13,253 bases of DNA from Chloroflexota bacterium (GTDB lineage Bacteria; Chloroflexota; UBA6077): NCBI GenBank assembly GCA_021806765.1, contig JAJZQR010000141.1:1-13253 (forward strand), written 5' to 3'. Made by a program: the position numbers and the translations under genes. This document shows positions 6,286-13,087 of this stretch, piece by piece. Under the pieces are notes generated by a model, which was given only the letters and a program-made list of their open reading frames with translations, was not told the origin of the DNA and made no database searches. Position 1 is the stretch's first letter; the number at the start of each line of letters is the position of its first letter.

Positions 6286-8316
6286 TTAGCGCGCCGGTGT
6301 GCCTGTTGGTGACGCCGCTGGCGCCCCACGGCTCCCTGAAGGCGCAGGCGTCGCGGTAGGGCCCCCATGAGTGGCCGCCAGCCCAGGGGTGGCGCTCGGC
6401 CGGGCCGACGCGTCCGGCCGGGTTGTAGGCGTGGCCGTGGCGACCGGCGTCGGCCCGTAGCGGACCACGTTGTTGGCCGGGCGGTAGCGACTCTTGGCGA
6501 CGTACTGGTCGAGCAGACGGTCGCCATCCCAGACTTTGCGGTTGACCGAGACGTCGAAGCCGTCCTGGGCTACCTCGGCCCAGACCTCCTCACCCGGGCG
6601 CAGGCTCTCGTCGTACTGGCGGCGCACCGTCGGGTCGGTCTTGACCACGTTGGTAATCACCGGCTCCCCCACCTCGACCCGCCAGCCCGTCGTCGTGCCC
6701 CAGAGGGCGAAGTAGAGGTTCATAGCGTCCGTGCGCGCCTCGATGGCCAGCCAGTTCGGGGTGGTGTTGGTGAACTTGAAGTCCAGGGTGTCGGGGCTAC
6801 CCGAGCCGTCGACGGTGCTGTCGAGGCCCGTCTTGCCCAGGGGCGGCTTACCGTAGCGGGGCATCCAGTAGAGGTGCTCCGTGCGCTGGTCGATCTTTAC
6901 CCCGGCGGCCAGGGCAGCCTGGAAGAGGGTAGTAGAGACCTGGCAGATGCCCCCTGCCTCGGAGGGGATAGTCTCGTGGCCGGTGGGCGTGCTGATGATG
7001 CCCCAGGCCATGCGGTAGCCGTCCTTGAGGGTGGTCGGGCCGAGGGCCAGGTTGAAGGAAAAGGTCTCGCCCGGGGCGAGTAGCACCCCATTGAGTCGCG
7101 AGGTGGCCAAGCGCAGGTTGTGTTGGCGGTCGGCGCCGGTATCCCCGTACACGGTGACCGCCTCGACGAGCTTCTCCTTGATGATGATCGAGTTGATGTC
7201 CGCGGAGCGCAGCTTTGGGGGCACGACCTGCACCACCAAACGGACAGTGCGCTCCGCGCCCAAGGCCCCCGCCTGCACGGACCGCACGCTCGCCGGCACG
7301 TCCACCTGCAAGCCGTCCACGCTGTCGCTCACCAGCTGCACCTTGCCATTGCTAAAGGTGAAGCGAGCGTCACGCGGGCTACGGTCTACGCGCTCGGCTA
7401 GGCCCTCGACTATGCCCGCCAGGGCCTCGTCGTCCAGCTCGGCTGCGGTCTTGCCCCCCTCCTCGTGGAAAGCAAGCAGCTCCACGAGATCGGCGGGGCT
7501 CAGCTCGACTGCCTGATTACCGTAGACAATGGTCAGGGACGCACGCAGGATGGCCTGGGCCGTGTCTTTGGCCGCAGCCAGCTGGGCCTCCACAACCCGG
7601 GGCTTGGTCTCCATCACCGGTAGCTCGACGACGAAGCCGGCCTGGCCACCCGACCATCCGCGTGACAGGTCGGTCGCCGACTGATCAATCCGGCGTACGA
7701 CTTGCTCGACGTCTAGCCGGCGCCCCACCTGGGAAGGGAGGAGCTCAACCGTGCCCTCGGCGCGGGTTACCAGGGAAGCGTTTACCATCGGTTGGTCGAT
7801 GTCCTGGGCAATGCGGCTTACTATTGCCCACCGCTGGGCCGCATCGCTAACCAGCACGGGCGCAACCGCACGCCCACCTCGCAGGGCTGCCGCCTGCTCT
7901 AGCAGTTGCTCCCACAGGCTGCCCGAACGGCCAACCCGTAGAGCACTGCGTCCGGTCGCCTCCACGTCCAAACGGGCGCCCAGCCCTTCCAGACTGGTAC
8001 GCCAATCCCGAGCGCCGTAGCGCAGAACCACCTCGCCCTGGGCATAGCGCGAAAACGCCGCCGTCAGAGCCCCCAACGCCTCCTGCTGACTGTAGCCGCC
8101 GAGCTCCACGCCGGCCGAGCGCACGCCGGGGTACACGCGATTGGCATAGACCGCCTGCGTGACCAAGCCGTAGACGCCAGCAGCAAGCGCGAGAACTACC
8201 GCTACCGACAGAATCGCCTTGCGGGCCATAGAGGCGGTAGCCGGTCCGGACCGGGACTGAGATTGTCTCACAACAGTTCGGGTATGCCGCTGGGACTCTT
8301 CGGCGGGCCCTAGCAT
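6286..8316 (-). CDS. VanW-domain membrane-anchored envelope protein
   Basis: Large extracytoplasmic protein of 676 residues. A short basic N-terminus is followed by a membrane anchor (about 33-55). Next come tandem alpha/beta segments (about 60-370) like the peptidoglycan-binding-type domains that precede VanW in Gram-positive and Chloroflexota proteins. The VanW domain (about 396-520) contains LRLATSRLNGVLLAPGETFSF, GGICQVSTTLF (Cys458) and GLDSTVDGS. A G5-like beta region (about 555-620) and a Pro/Thr/Ala-rich tail (621-676) follow. VanW proteins occur in glycopeptide-resistance clusters, but the biochemical role is not established, and no vanA/vanH/vanX partners are present, so resistance should not be inferred. 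Start ATG 8316 has GAGGG 9 bases upstream. The gene is separated by 269 bases from the small membrane protein gene before it, so it may have its own promoter. Confidence 0.88.
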   Translation of the reverse strand: MLGPAEESQRHTRTVVRQSQSRSGPATASMARKAILSVAVVLALAAGVYGLVTQAVYANRVYPGVRSAGVELGGYSQQEALGALTAAFSRYAQGEVVLRYGARDWRTSLEGLGARLDVEATGRSALRVGRSGSLWEQLLEQAAALRGGRAVAPVLVSDAAQRWAIVSRIAQDIDQPMVNASLVTRAEGTVELLPSQVGRRLDVEQVVRRIDQSATDLSRGWSGGQAGFVVELPVMETKPRVVEAQLAAAKDTAQAILRASLTIVYGNQAVELSPADLVELLAFHEEGGKTAAELDDEALAGIVEGLAERVDRSPRDARFTFSNGKVQLVSDSVDGLQVDVPASVRSVQAGALGAERTVRLVVQVVPPKLRSADINSIIIKEKLVEAVTVYGDTGADRQHNLRLATSRLNGVLLAPGETFSFNLALGPTTLKDGYRMAWGIISTPTGHETIPSEAGGICQVSTTLFQAALAAGVKIDQRTEHLYWMPRYGKPPLGKTGLDSTVDGSGSPDTLDFKFTNTTPNWLAIEARTDAMNLYFALWGTTTGWRVEVGEPVITNVVKTDPTVRRQYDESLRPGEEVWAEVAQDGFDVSVNRKVWDGDRLLDQYVAKSRYRPANNVVRYGPTPVATATPTTRPDASARPSATPGLAATHGGPTATPAPSGSRGAPAASPTGTPAR

Positions 8317-8406
8317 CGTATCGCACCCTCGCTACTACGTGATGTGCCGTCCAGGCCACCGGCTCCGAGAGTCCGTGGGCAGAGGCTCGTCCGCACGCTT
8401 AGATCG

Positions 8407-8418
8407 GCCCTTAAGGGC
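8407..8418. promoter_or_regulatory. Perfect 12-bp palindrome upstream of the VanW gene
   Basis: GCCCTTAAGGGC is a perfect dyad lying about 90 bases before the VanW-gene ATG, in the 269-base gap 8317-8585. It could be an operator. I find no convincing -35/-10 pair next to it (TTGACT at 8441-8436 on the minus strand has no A/T-rich partner at 16-18 bases). TTAAGGGC also appears at 981-988 near the htrA direct repeat, possibly by chance. Confidence 0.25.
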
Positions 8419-8531
8419 GAGAAGAAGCGCGAATGAGTCAAGTTTCAGCCCCCTTGCGCAGGCAAACTGCCGTTTCTCAGCAGACTGCCAATGCCCGCCG
8501 CTGCGAGACCGTGGCAAGGAAGAGACTCCTG

Positions 8532-8578
8532 GGCCAAAGCCCTAGTTGGCCTCAGACGCCAGCCTCTCGGGCGCTGGC
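8532..8578 (-). terminator. Two adjacent hairpins after the CbiN-like gene (possible terminator)
   Basis: On the minus-strand transcript, soon after the TAA at 8588-8586, GCCAGC pairs with GCTGGC across a 9-base loop (8578-8558). GGCCAA then pairs with TTGGCC across an 8-base loop (8551-8532). Neither has a downstream T-run, so intrinsic termination is not assured. They may mark the end of the metal-efflux transcript. Confidence 0.3.
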
Positions 8579-8585
8579 CGCCTCG

Positions 8586-8882
8586 TTATCGAGGGGAATC
8601 GTCGAGACCCCGCGCGGGCTGGCGAGGCGCCTCGCCGCCGAATAGGGTGCGCCAGGTATAGCCAATCACGATTCCACCCACCGCACCGGCCAGGGCAAAC
8701 AGAAACAGCAACAGGTCGCCTTCAATGTTGATCAACGGCGCGACAGGGCGGCCTGCCCGCTCGGCGGCGGGTGCGAGCACAACCTCGTCAACACCTTTCC
8801 ACTCGCTCGGTATGAACAGCGCGACGACCGTTACCACGGCCAGTAGCACACCCGCAAGTATAAGAGTCTTGGCACCAGACAT
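8586..8882 (-). CDS. Small two-helix membrane protein, CbiN-like
   Basis: Protein of 98 residues. An N-terminal hydrophobic segment (about 5-24) is followed by an extracytoplasmic stretch of about 30 residues with GVDEVV, then a second membrane segment around GDLLLFLFALAGAVGGIVIGY and a basic/Pro-rich end. The pattern of small outer loop, then LLFAL-x-GAxGGxxIGY, resembles the accessory subunit CbiN (or NikN) of ECF-type cobalt/nickel importers. No CbiM, CbiQ or CbiO gene is in this window, so this would be an orphan. Start ATG 8882 has GGAG 8 bases upstream; the frame opens at 8927, but no ribosome site supports that start. It lies 77 bases after the Zn/Cd ATPase, which fits a metal-related role. 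The gene is convincing; the family assignment is tentative. Confidence 0.6.
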   Translation of the reverse strand: MSGAKTLILAGVLLAVVTVVALFIPSEWKGVDEVVLAPAAERAGRPVAPLINIEGDLLLFLFALAGAVGGIVIGYTWRTLFGGEAPRQPARGLDDSPR

Positions 8883-8906
8883 GGTCGATCTCCATTTCCC
8901 AAGTGC

Positions 8907-8944
8907 GCCTGCGTGATACGCAGGCAAGTAGCCCCGCTGGGGGC
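8907..8944 (-). other. Tandem intercistronic hairpins between the ATPase and CbiN-like genes
   Basis: Reading the minus strand after the ATPase stop, GCCCC-CAGC-GGGGC (8944-8931) is followed by a perfect 8-bp stem GCCTGCGT-ATC-ACGCAGGC (8925-8907). Together they fill most of the 77-base gap, and no T-tract follows. They could reduce readthrough into the small gene or stabilise the upstream message. Confidence 0.45.
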
Positions 8945-8959
8945 AAGACGCGCCCCTAT

Positions 8960-11668
8960 CTAACGCGCCTGCTCGTGGCTATGCGCGTGCTCCTCCGCGT
9001 GGTCATGACCGGAGTGGTCATGACCGGCGTGGTCGTGCCCAGCCTGTTCAGTCGCGTCGCCGTGCGGGACGCCGTGCCCGCCTTGGGGCTGGTCGCCGCG
9101 CAGCAGGCGCATGCCATTGAGCGTCACCAGCAGGGAAGCGCCCGTGTCGGCAAGGATCGCCAGCCAGAGCGTCGCCACCCCCATCGCCGTGAGGGCGAGG
9201 AAGATGGCCTTAATGAACAGCGCGAAGGCGATGTTGGAGCGAATGATGCCCAGCGCCCGCCGTGACAGATCGACGGCCACCGCCACCTTGCTCAGGTCGT
9301 CGGCCATCAAGGCGATGTCGGCGGTCTCCAGGGCCACGTCCGTGCCGGCCGCGCCCATGGCGATGCCGACGTTAGCCGCGGCCAGCGCCGGGGCGTCGTT
9401 CACCCCGTCACCCACCATCGCCACCGACCCGTAGCTCGTCCGCAACGCCGCCACCGCCTTGACCTTGTCCTCCGGCAGGAGGCCGGCGCGGTACTCGTCG
9501 GCTCCCACCACGCGGGCGATGGCTCGTGCCGTGGCCTCGTTATCGCCGGTAAGTAGCACCACCTGCGCCACGCCCGCGCGTTTAAGCGCGGCGACCGCCT
9601 CGCGCGCCCCCGGCCGCACGCGGTCGGCAAGGCCGATTACGCCGAGCACGGCCTCCTCAGTACCCAGCAGAAGTACGGTCTGGCCATCACCCTGCAGTTG
9701 CGCGATCTGAGCCTCGGCCGCGGCCAGTGGCACGCTCAAATCGGCGAAGAGCCGGGGGCTGCCGATGAAGTAAGTGCGCCCGTCCACGCTGGCGCGTACT
9801 CCGCGACCGACGAGCGCCTCGAAGTCGCTCACCTGATACACCCGTCCGTTACCCGGCCTGCCCGCCGCCCGGCGCATTACCGCCGCGGCCAAGGGATGCT
9901 CGGAGCGCGCCTCGATGGCCGCCGCTAGATGCAGCACCTCGTCAGCCGAGAGGCCACCCAGCGGCAGTACTTCTGTCACCTCCGGGCGCCCCACAGTGAG
10001 GGTGCCCGTCTTGTCGAAGGCCACCGCCCGCAGCCCGCCGGCCGCTTCCAGGTAAGCGCCGCCCTTGATGAGGATGCCCAGTCGCGCCGACCGGGCGATG
10101 GCCGAGACGATGGCCACGGGGGTAGAGATCACCAGCGCGCAGGGGCAGGCGATCACCAGCAACACGAGCGCGCGATAGAACCAGGGGTCGAACGGCTGAC
10201 CGAACACCAGCCAGGGCACCACCGCTACCGCCACGGCCCCCGCGATCACCGTTGGGGTGTAGTAGTGCGAGAAGCGGTCGACGAAGCGCTGGGCGGGGGC
10301 CCGACGCGACTGCGCCTCCTCCACCAGGCGGGCGATGCGTGAGATCGTGTTTTCGGCGTAGGGCCGCTTGGCCTCGACCTCCAGGTAACCGCCCTCCACG
10401 ATGCTGCCCGCGAAGACCTCGTCGCCCAGGCCCTTCTCCACCGGCACCGACTCGCCGGTGATGGGCGCCTGGTTCACGGCCGAGGCGCCCAGGACGACCC
10501 GCCCGTCCACCGGCATCCGCTCGCCGGGGCGCACGAGCACGACCTCGCCGACGGCCACCGAATCAGCCGCTACCGTGGCCTCGCGGCCAGCGCGGCGCAC
10601 TCGCGCCTCAGCGGGGGCCAGCTCCATCAGGGCGCGAATGGCGCCGCGGGCGCGGTCCATGGTGTAGCCTTCCAGCACGTTGCCGAAGCCGAAGAGGAAG
10701 ACGACCGTGGCTCCTTCCGCCCACTCGCCGATGGCCGCGGCGCCGAAGGCAGCGATGGTCATCAGCACGTTCATGTCGAGCGTGCGACTCCTTAGCAGCC
10801 CGTAGAGGCCGCTGCGCGCCACGTAGTAGCCCCCCACCACCATCGCCAGGGCGAAGAACGGGGTAGAGGCCGCGATGCCGGCAATGGGCAGGTTAGCGCC
10901 GAGCAGGTCGAGGGCGAAGCCAAGCACCAGGCTCAGCCCCGAACCCAGGGTGAGCAGGGCGCGGCGGTTGCGCAGCCAGAAGGAGCCTCCGCCGGCGGGC
11001 TCGGCCGTCGTCCGCAGGGGGCGCAAGCCATAGCCACTGCCCTCTACCACGCGGCGGATGTCGTCGGCGCTTACGCTGGGAGCGTGGCGCACGCTGAGCT
11101 TGGCGGCGGCGAAGTTCACTTTGGCCTCGGCCACGCCGTTCAGGCTGTTGAGGTTGCGCTCGATGGTGAGGGCGCAGTCGGCGCAGTCCATGCCGGTGAG
11201 CCCGAACTCGCTCGTGCCCTCCCCGGCTGGTTTGGCGGGACCATCGGCGACCCCGTAACCCATTCCCTGCACGCGCGCCACGATCTGGCCGCGGTCGACC
11301 AGACCGCGTTCGTACTCTACGTCCATCAGGCCAGAGACGAAGTTGACGGCGGCGAAGGTCACGCCGGGCATCCGCCCTACCGCCGCCTCCAGTTTGGCGG
11401 CGCAGTCGGCGCAGTCCATCTCCGTTATGGCCATCGTCTCGTGGGCGTAGCGCTGCCCTATGCCCGCGCCCAGGTCTCTGGCCACCTCTTGCAGGCGCTC
11501 TAGCGAGGCGGTCTCGGGATCGTAGTCGAGCACCAGCCGGCACGACTGCCTATCGACCTCCGCTACTTCCACGCCCCGCATAAGGGCGACCGCTCCCTGC
11601 AGACGGTCGAGGCAGCGCACGCACTCGCCGTTCTGCGGCAGGTCGACCTCGATCTCAACTCTGCTCAT
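8960..11668 (-). CDS. Zn2+/Cd2+/Pb2+-exporting P1B-type ATPase with three N-terminal CxxC modules and His-rich tail
   Basis: Inner-membrane heavy-metal pump of 902 residues that uses ATP to export soft divalent metals. N-terminal modules: a divergent HMA-like domain with C16-V-R-C19, then two clear HMA domains with MDCADC at 84-89 and 160-165. Asp before the first Cys is typical of Zn/Cd rather than Cu pumps. Core motifs: TGES (404-407, actuator), CPC (508-510, membrane metal site), DKTGT with phosphorylated Asp552, SEHP (589-592), TGDN (707-710), GDGVNDAP (753-760), and Asp841 in the last helix (ADTGASLL), characteristic of the P1B-2 Zn/Cd class. The C-terminus ends with about 11 His residues, including GHDHAGHDHSGHDH. 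ZntA/CadA proteins are usually shorter (about 700-800), the excess lying in the N-terminal modules and the tail. ATG 11668 has GAGGTG about 5 bases upstream. It follows the ArsR-type sensor by 58 bases, so metal-dependent derepression is likely. Confidence 0.97.
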   Translation of the reverse strand: MSRVEIEVDLPQNGECVRCLDRLQGAVALMRGVEVAEVDRQSCRLVLDYDPETASLERLQEVARDLGAGIGQRYAHETMAITEMDCADCAAKLEAAVGRMPGVTFAAVNFVSGLMDVEYERGLVDRGQIVARVQGMGYGVADGPAKPAGEGTSEFGLTGMDCADCALTIERNLNSLNGVAEAKVNFAAAKLSVRHAPSVSADDIRRVVEGSGYGLRPLRTTAEPAGGGSFWLRNRRALLTLGSGLSLVLGFALDLLGANLPIAGIAASTPFFALAMVVGGYYVARSGLYGLLRSRTLDMNVLMTIAAFGAAAIGEWAEGATVVFLFGFGNVLEGYTMDRARGAIRALMELAPAEARVRRAGREATVAADSVAVGEVVLVRPGERMPVDGRVVLGASAVNQAPITGESVPVEKGLGDEVFAGSIVEGGYLEVEAKRPYAENTISRIARLVEEAQSRRAPAQRFVDRFSHYYTPTVIAGAVAVAVVPWLVFGQPFDPWFYRALVLLVIACPCALVISTPVAIVSAIARSARLGILIKGGAYLEAAGGLRAVAFDKTGTLTVGRPEVTEVLPLGGLSADEVLHLAAAIEARSEHPLAAAVMRRAAGRPGNGRVYQVSDFEALVGRGVRASVDGRTYFIGSPRLFADLSVPLAAAEAQIAQLQGDGQTVLLLGTEEAVLGVIGLADRVRPGAREAVAALKRAGVAQVVLLTGDNEATARAIARVVGADEYRAGLLPEDKVKAVAALRTSYGSVAMVGDGVNDAPALAAANVGIAMGAAGTDVALETADIALMADDLSKVAVAVDLSRRALGIIRSNIAFALFIKAIFLALTAMGVATLWLAILADTGASLLVTLNGMRLLRGDQPQGGHGVPHGDATEQAGHDHAGHDHSGHDHAEEHAHSHEQAR
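8999..9043. repeat. 15-bp tandem repeat coding the His-rich tail of the ATPase
   Basis: Three 15-base units begin at 8999, 9014 and 9029 (GTGGTCATGACCGG plus one base, the third unit diverged). Each codes a five-residue GHDHA/S-type unit of the ATPase C-terminus. The first two differ only at the last base, which suggests recent in-frame duplication; copy number could vary between strains. Confidence 0.8.
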
Positions 11669-11683
11669 CTACTCACCTCTAGC

Positions 11684-11704
11684 CCTCCCGCGCTGAGCGG
11701 GAGG
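11684..11704 (-). other. Perfect 8-bp hairpin between the arsR-type gene and the ATPase gene
   Basis: CCTCCCGC pairs perfectly with GCGGGAGG across the 5-base loop TCAGC in the 58-base gap. It ends about 9 bases before the GAGGTG ribosome site of the ATPase. No T-run follows, so it is unlikely to be a full terminator. It may act as an attenuator, a processing stop or an mRNA-stabilising element that sets the ratio of regulator to pump. Confidence 0.5.
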
Positions 11705-11726
11705 TCAATCAACTGCTGACTAGCAA

Positions 11727-12146
11727 TCAGGCGCCGACGGCTGAGGCAGTCGGCAAGTCGCCCCCGTCCTGGTGGACCACGTGGCGAAACATCGTCTCGA
11801 AGAGGAAACGCACGTGCGTATCAGACAGAGTGTAGAACACCCTCCGTCCCTCGCGGCGTGTCTTGACCAGTTGCAGCATGCGCAGCACGCGCAGGTGCTG
11901 GGAGATCGCCGATTCCGTCAGGCAGATGACCGCCGCCAAGTCGCAGGTACACATCTCCTGATCCAGCAGAGCGTGAAGGATCTTTGCCCGGCTGGGATCG
12001 GCCAGGGCGCGGAAGGACTCGGCGAGCGCCGCGTAAGTGTCCTCCCCGAGTAGCGTCTGCCGGCCGCGCCGGACGCGGCCCAGGTCGGCGCCCTTGACTT
12101 CGCACACTTCGGCTTCCGTGACGGCATTTGCCTTGCGAGCGACCAC
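11727..12146 (-). CDS. ArsR/SmtB-family metal-sensing repressor with CadC-type and CzrA-type sites
   Basis: Cytoplasmic winged-helix repressor of 139 residues that releases its operator when it binds metal, turning on the efflux pump downstream. DNA-binding region: LAESFRALADPSRAKILHALL (41-61), then the helix-turn-helix around 75-95 (LTESAISQHLRVLR) and the wing at RREGRRVFYTL. Metal ligands: Cys66-x-Cys68 in the MCTCDLA segment and Cys15 near the N-terminus match the Cys-rich alpha3N site of CadC. Asp109, His111, His122 and His125 have the exact spacing (+2, +13, +16) of the CzrA/SmtB alpha5 zinc site. Both sites therefore appear intact, as in CadC, where alpha3N senses Cd/Pb and alpha5 is a zinc site. 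Start GTG 12146 is supported by GGGAGG 6 bases upstream. Its promoter and operator-like repeats lie directly upstream, and the ATPase follows in the same transcript. Confidence 0.94.
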   Translation of the reverse strand: MVARKANAVTEAEVCEVKGADLGRVRRGRQTLLGEDTYAALAESFRALADPSRAKILHALLDQEMCTCDLAAVICLTESAISQHLRVLRMLQLVKTRREGRRVFYTLSDTHVRFLFETMFRHVVHQDGGDLPTASAVGA

Positions 12147-12161
12147 GGTTCACCTCCCTCG

Positions 12162-12198
12162 GCAATCTTTTAGACATTGCTTAATCATTCACTCGAAT
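12162..12198 (-). promoter_or_regulatory. Candidate ArsR-type operator repeats
   Basis: Two inverted repeats lie between the -10 box and the ribosome site of the repressor gene. ATTC-N4-GAAT (12187-12198) overlaps the -10 and start-site region, and GCAAT-N9-ATTGC (12162-12180) lies in the 5' leader. ArsR/SmtB repressors usually bind imperfect A/T-rich dyads overlapping the -10 to +1 region, so the first fits by position. The stretch 12162-12205 is notably A/T-rich against a GC-rich background. Confidence 0.5.
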
Positions 12199-12225
12199 TC
12201 TAAATCGCGCCGCCCCACCTGTCAA
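12197..12225 (-). promoter_or_regulatory. Strong sigma70-type promoter of the repressor-ATPase operon
   Basis: On the minus strand, TTGACA (12225-12220, perfect -35) is followed after exactly 17 bases by TAGAAT (12202-12197, 5 of 6 matches to the -10). The transcript would start near 12190, about 45 bases before the GTG at 12146. It is the best promoter in the window. Its -10 is overlapped by the ATTC/GAAT dyad, the arrangement expected for repression by the first gene product. Confidence 0.75.
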
Positions 12226-12339
12226 GCTGCCGCTGTAGCAGGTGCTGCTGTAACGTTTGGCCACCTGTTCCGTATCCAATCATGTGGGTAAGCTGCTAGT
12301 ACAGCCTCCCCTCGCAGGAGAAGGTAGGCCGTCTGCCCC

Positions 12340-12370
12340 TTGATTGGGTCTGCCGGCGTAGTCCTATTAT
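12340..12370 (+). promoter_or_regulatory. Possible promoter for the ECF sigma factor gene
   Basis: TTGATT (12340-12345) and TATTAT (12365-12370) form a -35/-10 pair with a long 19-base spacer. The start of transcription would be near 12377, about 45 bases before the GTG at 12422. An alternative ECF-type site, GGAACC at 12445-12450 with CGTGAG 18 bases later, would permit autoregulation only if translation starts at 12515. Both are weak. Confidence 0.28.
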
Positions 12371-12421
12371 CGCCGGGCTCCATCCAGGCCCGTGCTCGGT
12401 TTGGCGCTTCGCGGAGGGCGC

Positions 12422-13087
12422 GTGAACGATACCGTTGCGATGGGAGGAACCAAACTGAGAGAGGCCTGGCGTGAGCCACCCACTGTGACTTCCCATCTGC
12501 CTCGAGGGGGCGGTGTGGATGCGCGCGCGCCTGCCGGTGACTCTCCGAAGGACGGCGCCCTCGCCGCGGCCGCCGCGCGAGGCGATAGCGCCGCTTTCGG
12601 GCAGTTGTACGATCGCTACGCGGAGCGAGTGTTTCGCCACATCTATTACCGCCTGGCTAATCGCGCCGATGCCGAGGACCTGACGGGCCAGGTATTCCTC
12701 AAGGCACTGCAGGCCGTGGGTCGCTATCGCGCCGACCGGGCGTCGTTCTTGGCCTGGCTGCTGGCGATTGCCCAAAACGCGATCATCGACCACCTGCGCA
12801 GTCGCAAGGTGACTGGCGAACTCGACCTGGCGGTTGCCGATACGGGCACCTGGTGCGACCCCGTGCAGGTGGCCGATCTGCGCTGCACGCAGGGCCAGCT
12901 GCGCCGGGCGATGCTGGGACTGAAGGCGGAGCACCGCCAGGTGGTCTTGATGCGTTTCGTGGATGAACTGGAGCACGCCCAGATTGGCGCCGTCCTGGGC
13001 AAGAACGAGGGGACGGTGCGGGTGATCCAACATCGGGCGCTGGCGGCCCTACGCCAGGCGCTCACAGAAGAAGGGGTGCGTCCTTGA
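12422..13087 (+). CDS. ECF-type RNA polymerase sigma factor
   Basis: Extracytoplasmic-function sigma factor that redirects RNA polymerase to a stress regulon. From GTG 12422 it has 221 residues. Region sigma2 (about 59-127) shows FGQLYDRYAERVFRHIYYR, the ADAEDLTGQVFLKAL helix and FLAWLLAIAQNAIIDHLR. Region sigma4 (about 158-215) shows LKAEHRQVVLMRFVDELEHAQIG followed by the recognition helix KNEGTVRVIQHRALAALR. The start is uncertain. GTG 12422 has GGAGGG 3 bases upstream, rather tight. GTG 12515 has GAGGGGG 4 bases upstream and would give 190 residues, closer to the usual ECF length. The first 31 residues look unstructured. The gene is divergent from the metal-sensing repressor, and its TGA overlaps the ATG of the next gene by one base, implying translational coupling with a likely regulatory partner. 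Confidence 0.92.
   Translation: MNDTVAMGGTKLREAWREPPTVTSHLPRGGGVDARAPAGDSPKDGALAAAAARGDSAAFGQLYDRYAERVFRHIYYRLANRADAEDLTGQVFLKALQAVGRYRADRASFLAWLLAIAQNAIIDHLRSRKVTGELDLAVADTGTWCDPVQVADLRCTQGQLRRAMLGLKAEHRQVVLMRFVDELEHAQIGAVLGKNEGTVRVIQHRALAALRQALTEEGVRP

Noticed and set aside
5808..6527. 239-codon minus-strand frame spanning the methyltransferase-VanW junction
   Set aside because: Out of frame with two genes that carry clear family motifs; Arg/Pro/Ser-rich noise.
6367..7083. 238-codon plus-strand open frame antisense to the VanW gene
   Set aside because: It lies wholly opposite a well-supported VanW-domain gene, has no domain and shows no ribosome site of note.
6286..8316. Calling the VanW protein a vancomycin-resistance determinant
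   Set aside because: No vanH, ligase, vanX or vanS/R genes are present, and VanW domains are widespread in bacteria without such resistance.
8317..8585. Possible tRNA, riboswitch or small gene in the gap before the VanW gene
   Set aside because: No cloverleaf, T-loop sequence or domain-like short frame was found; only hairpins and one palindrome are visible.
12296..13033. 245-codon minus-strand frame opposite the sigma factor
   Set aside because: The plus strand codes an unmistakable ECF sigma factor; the opposite frame lacks any domain.
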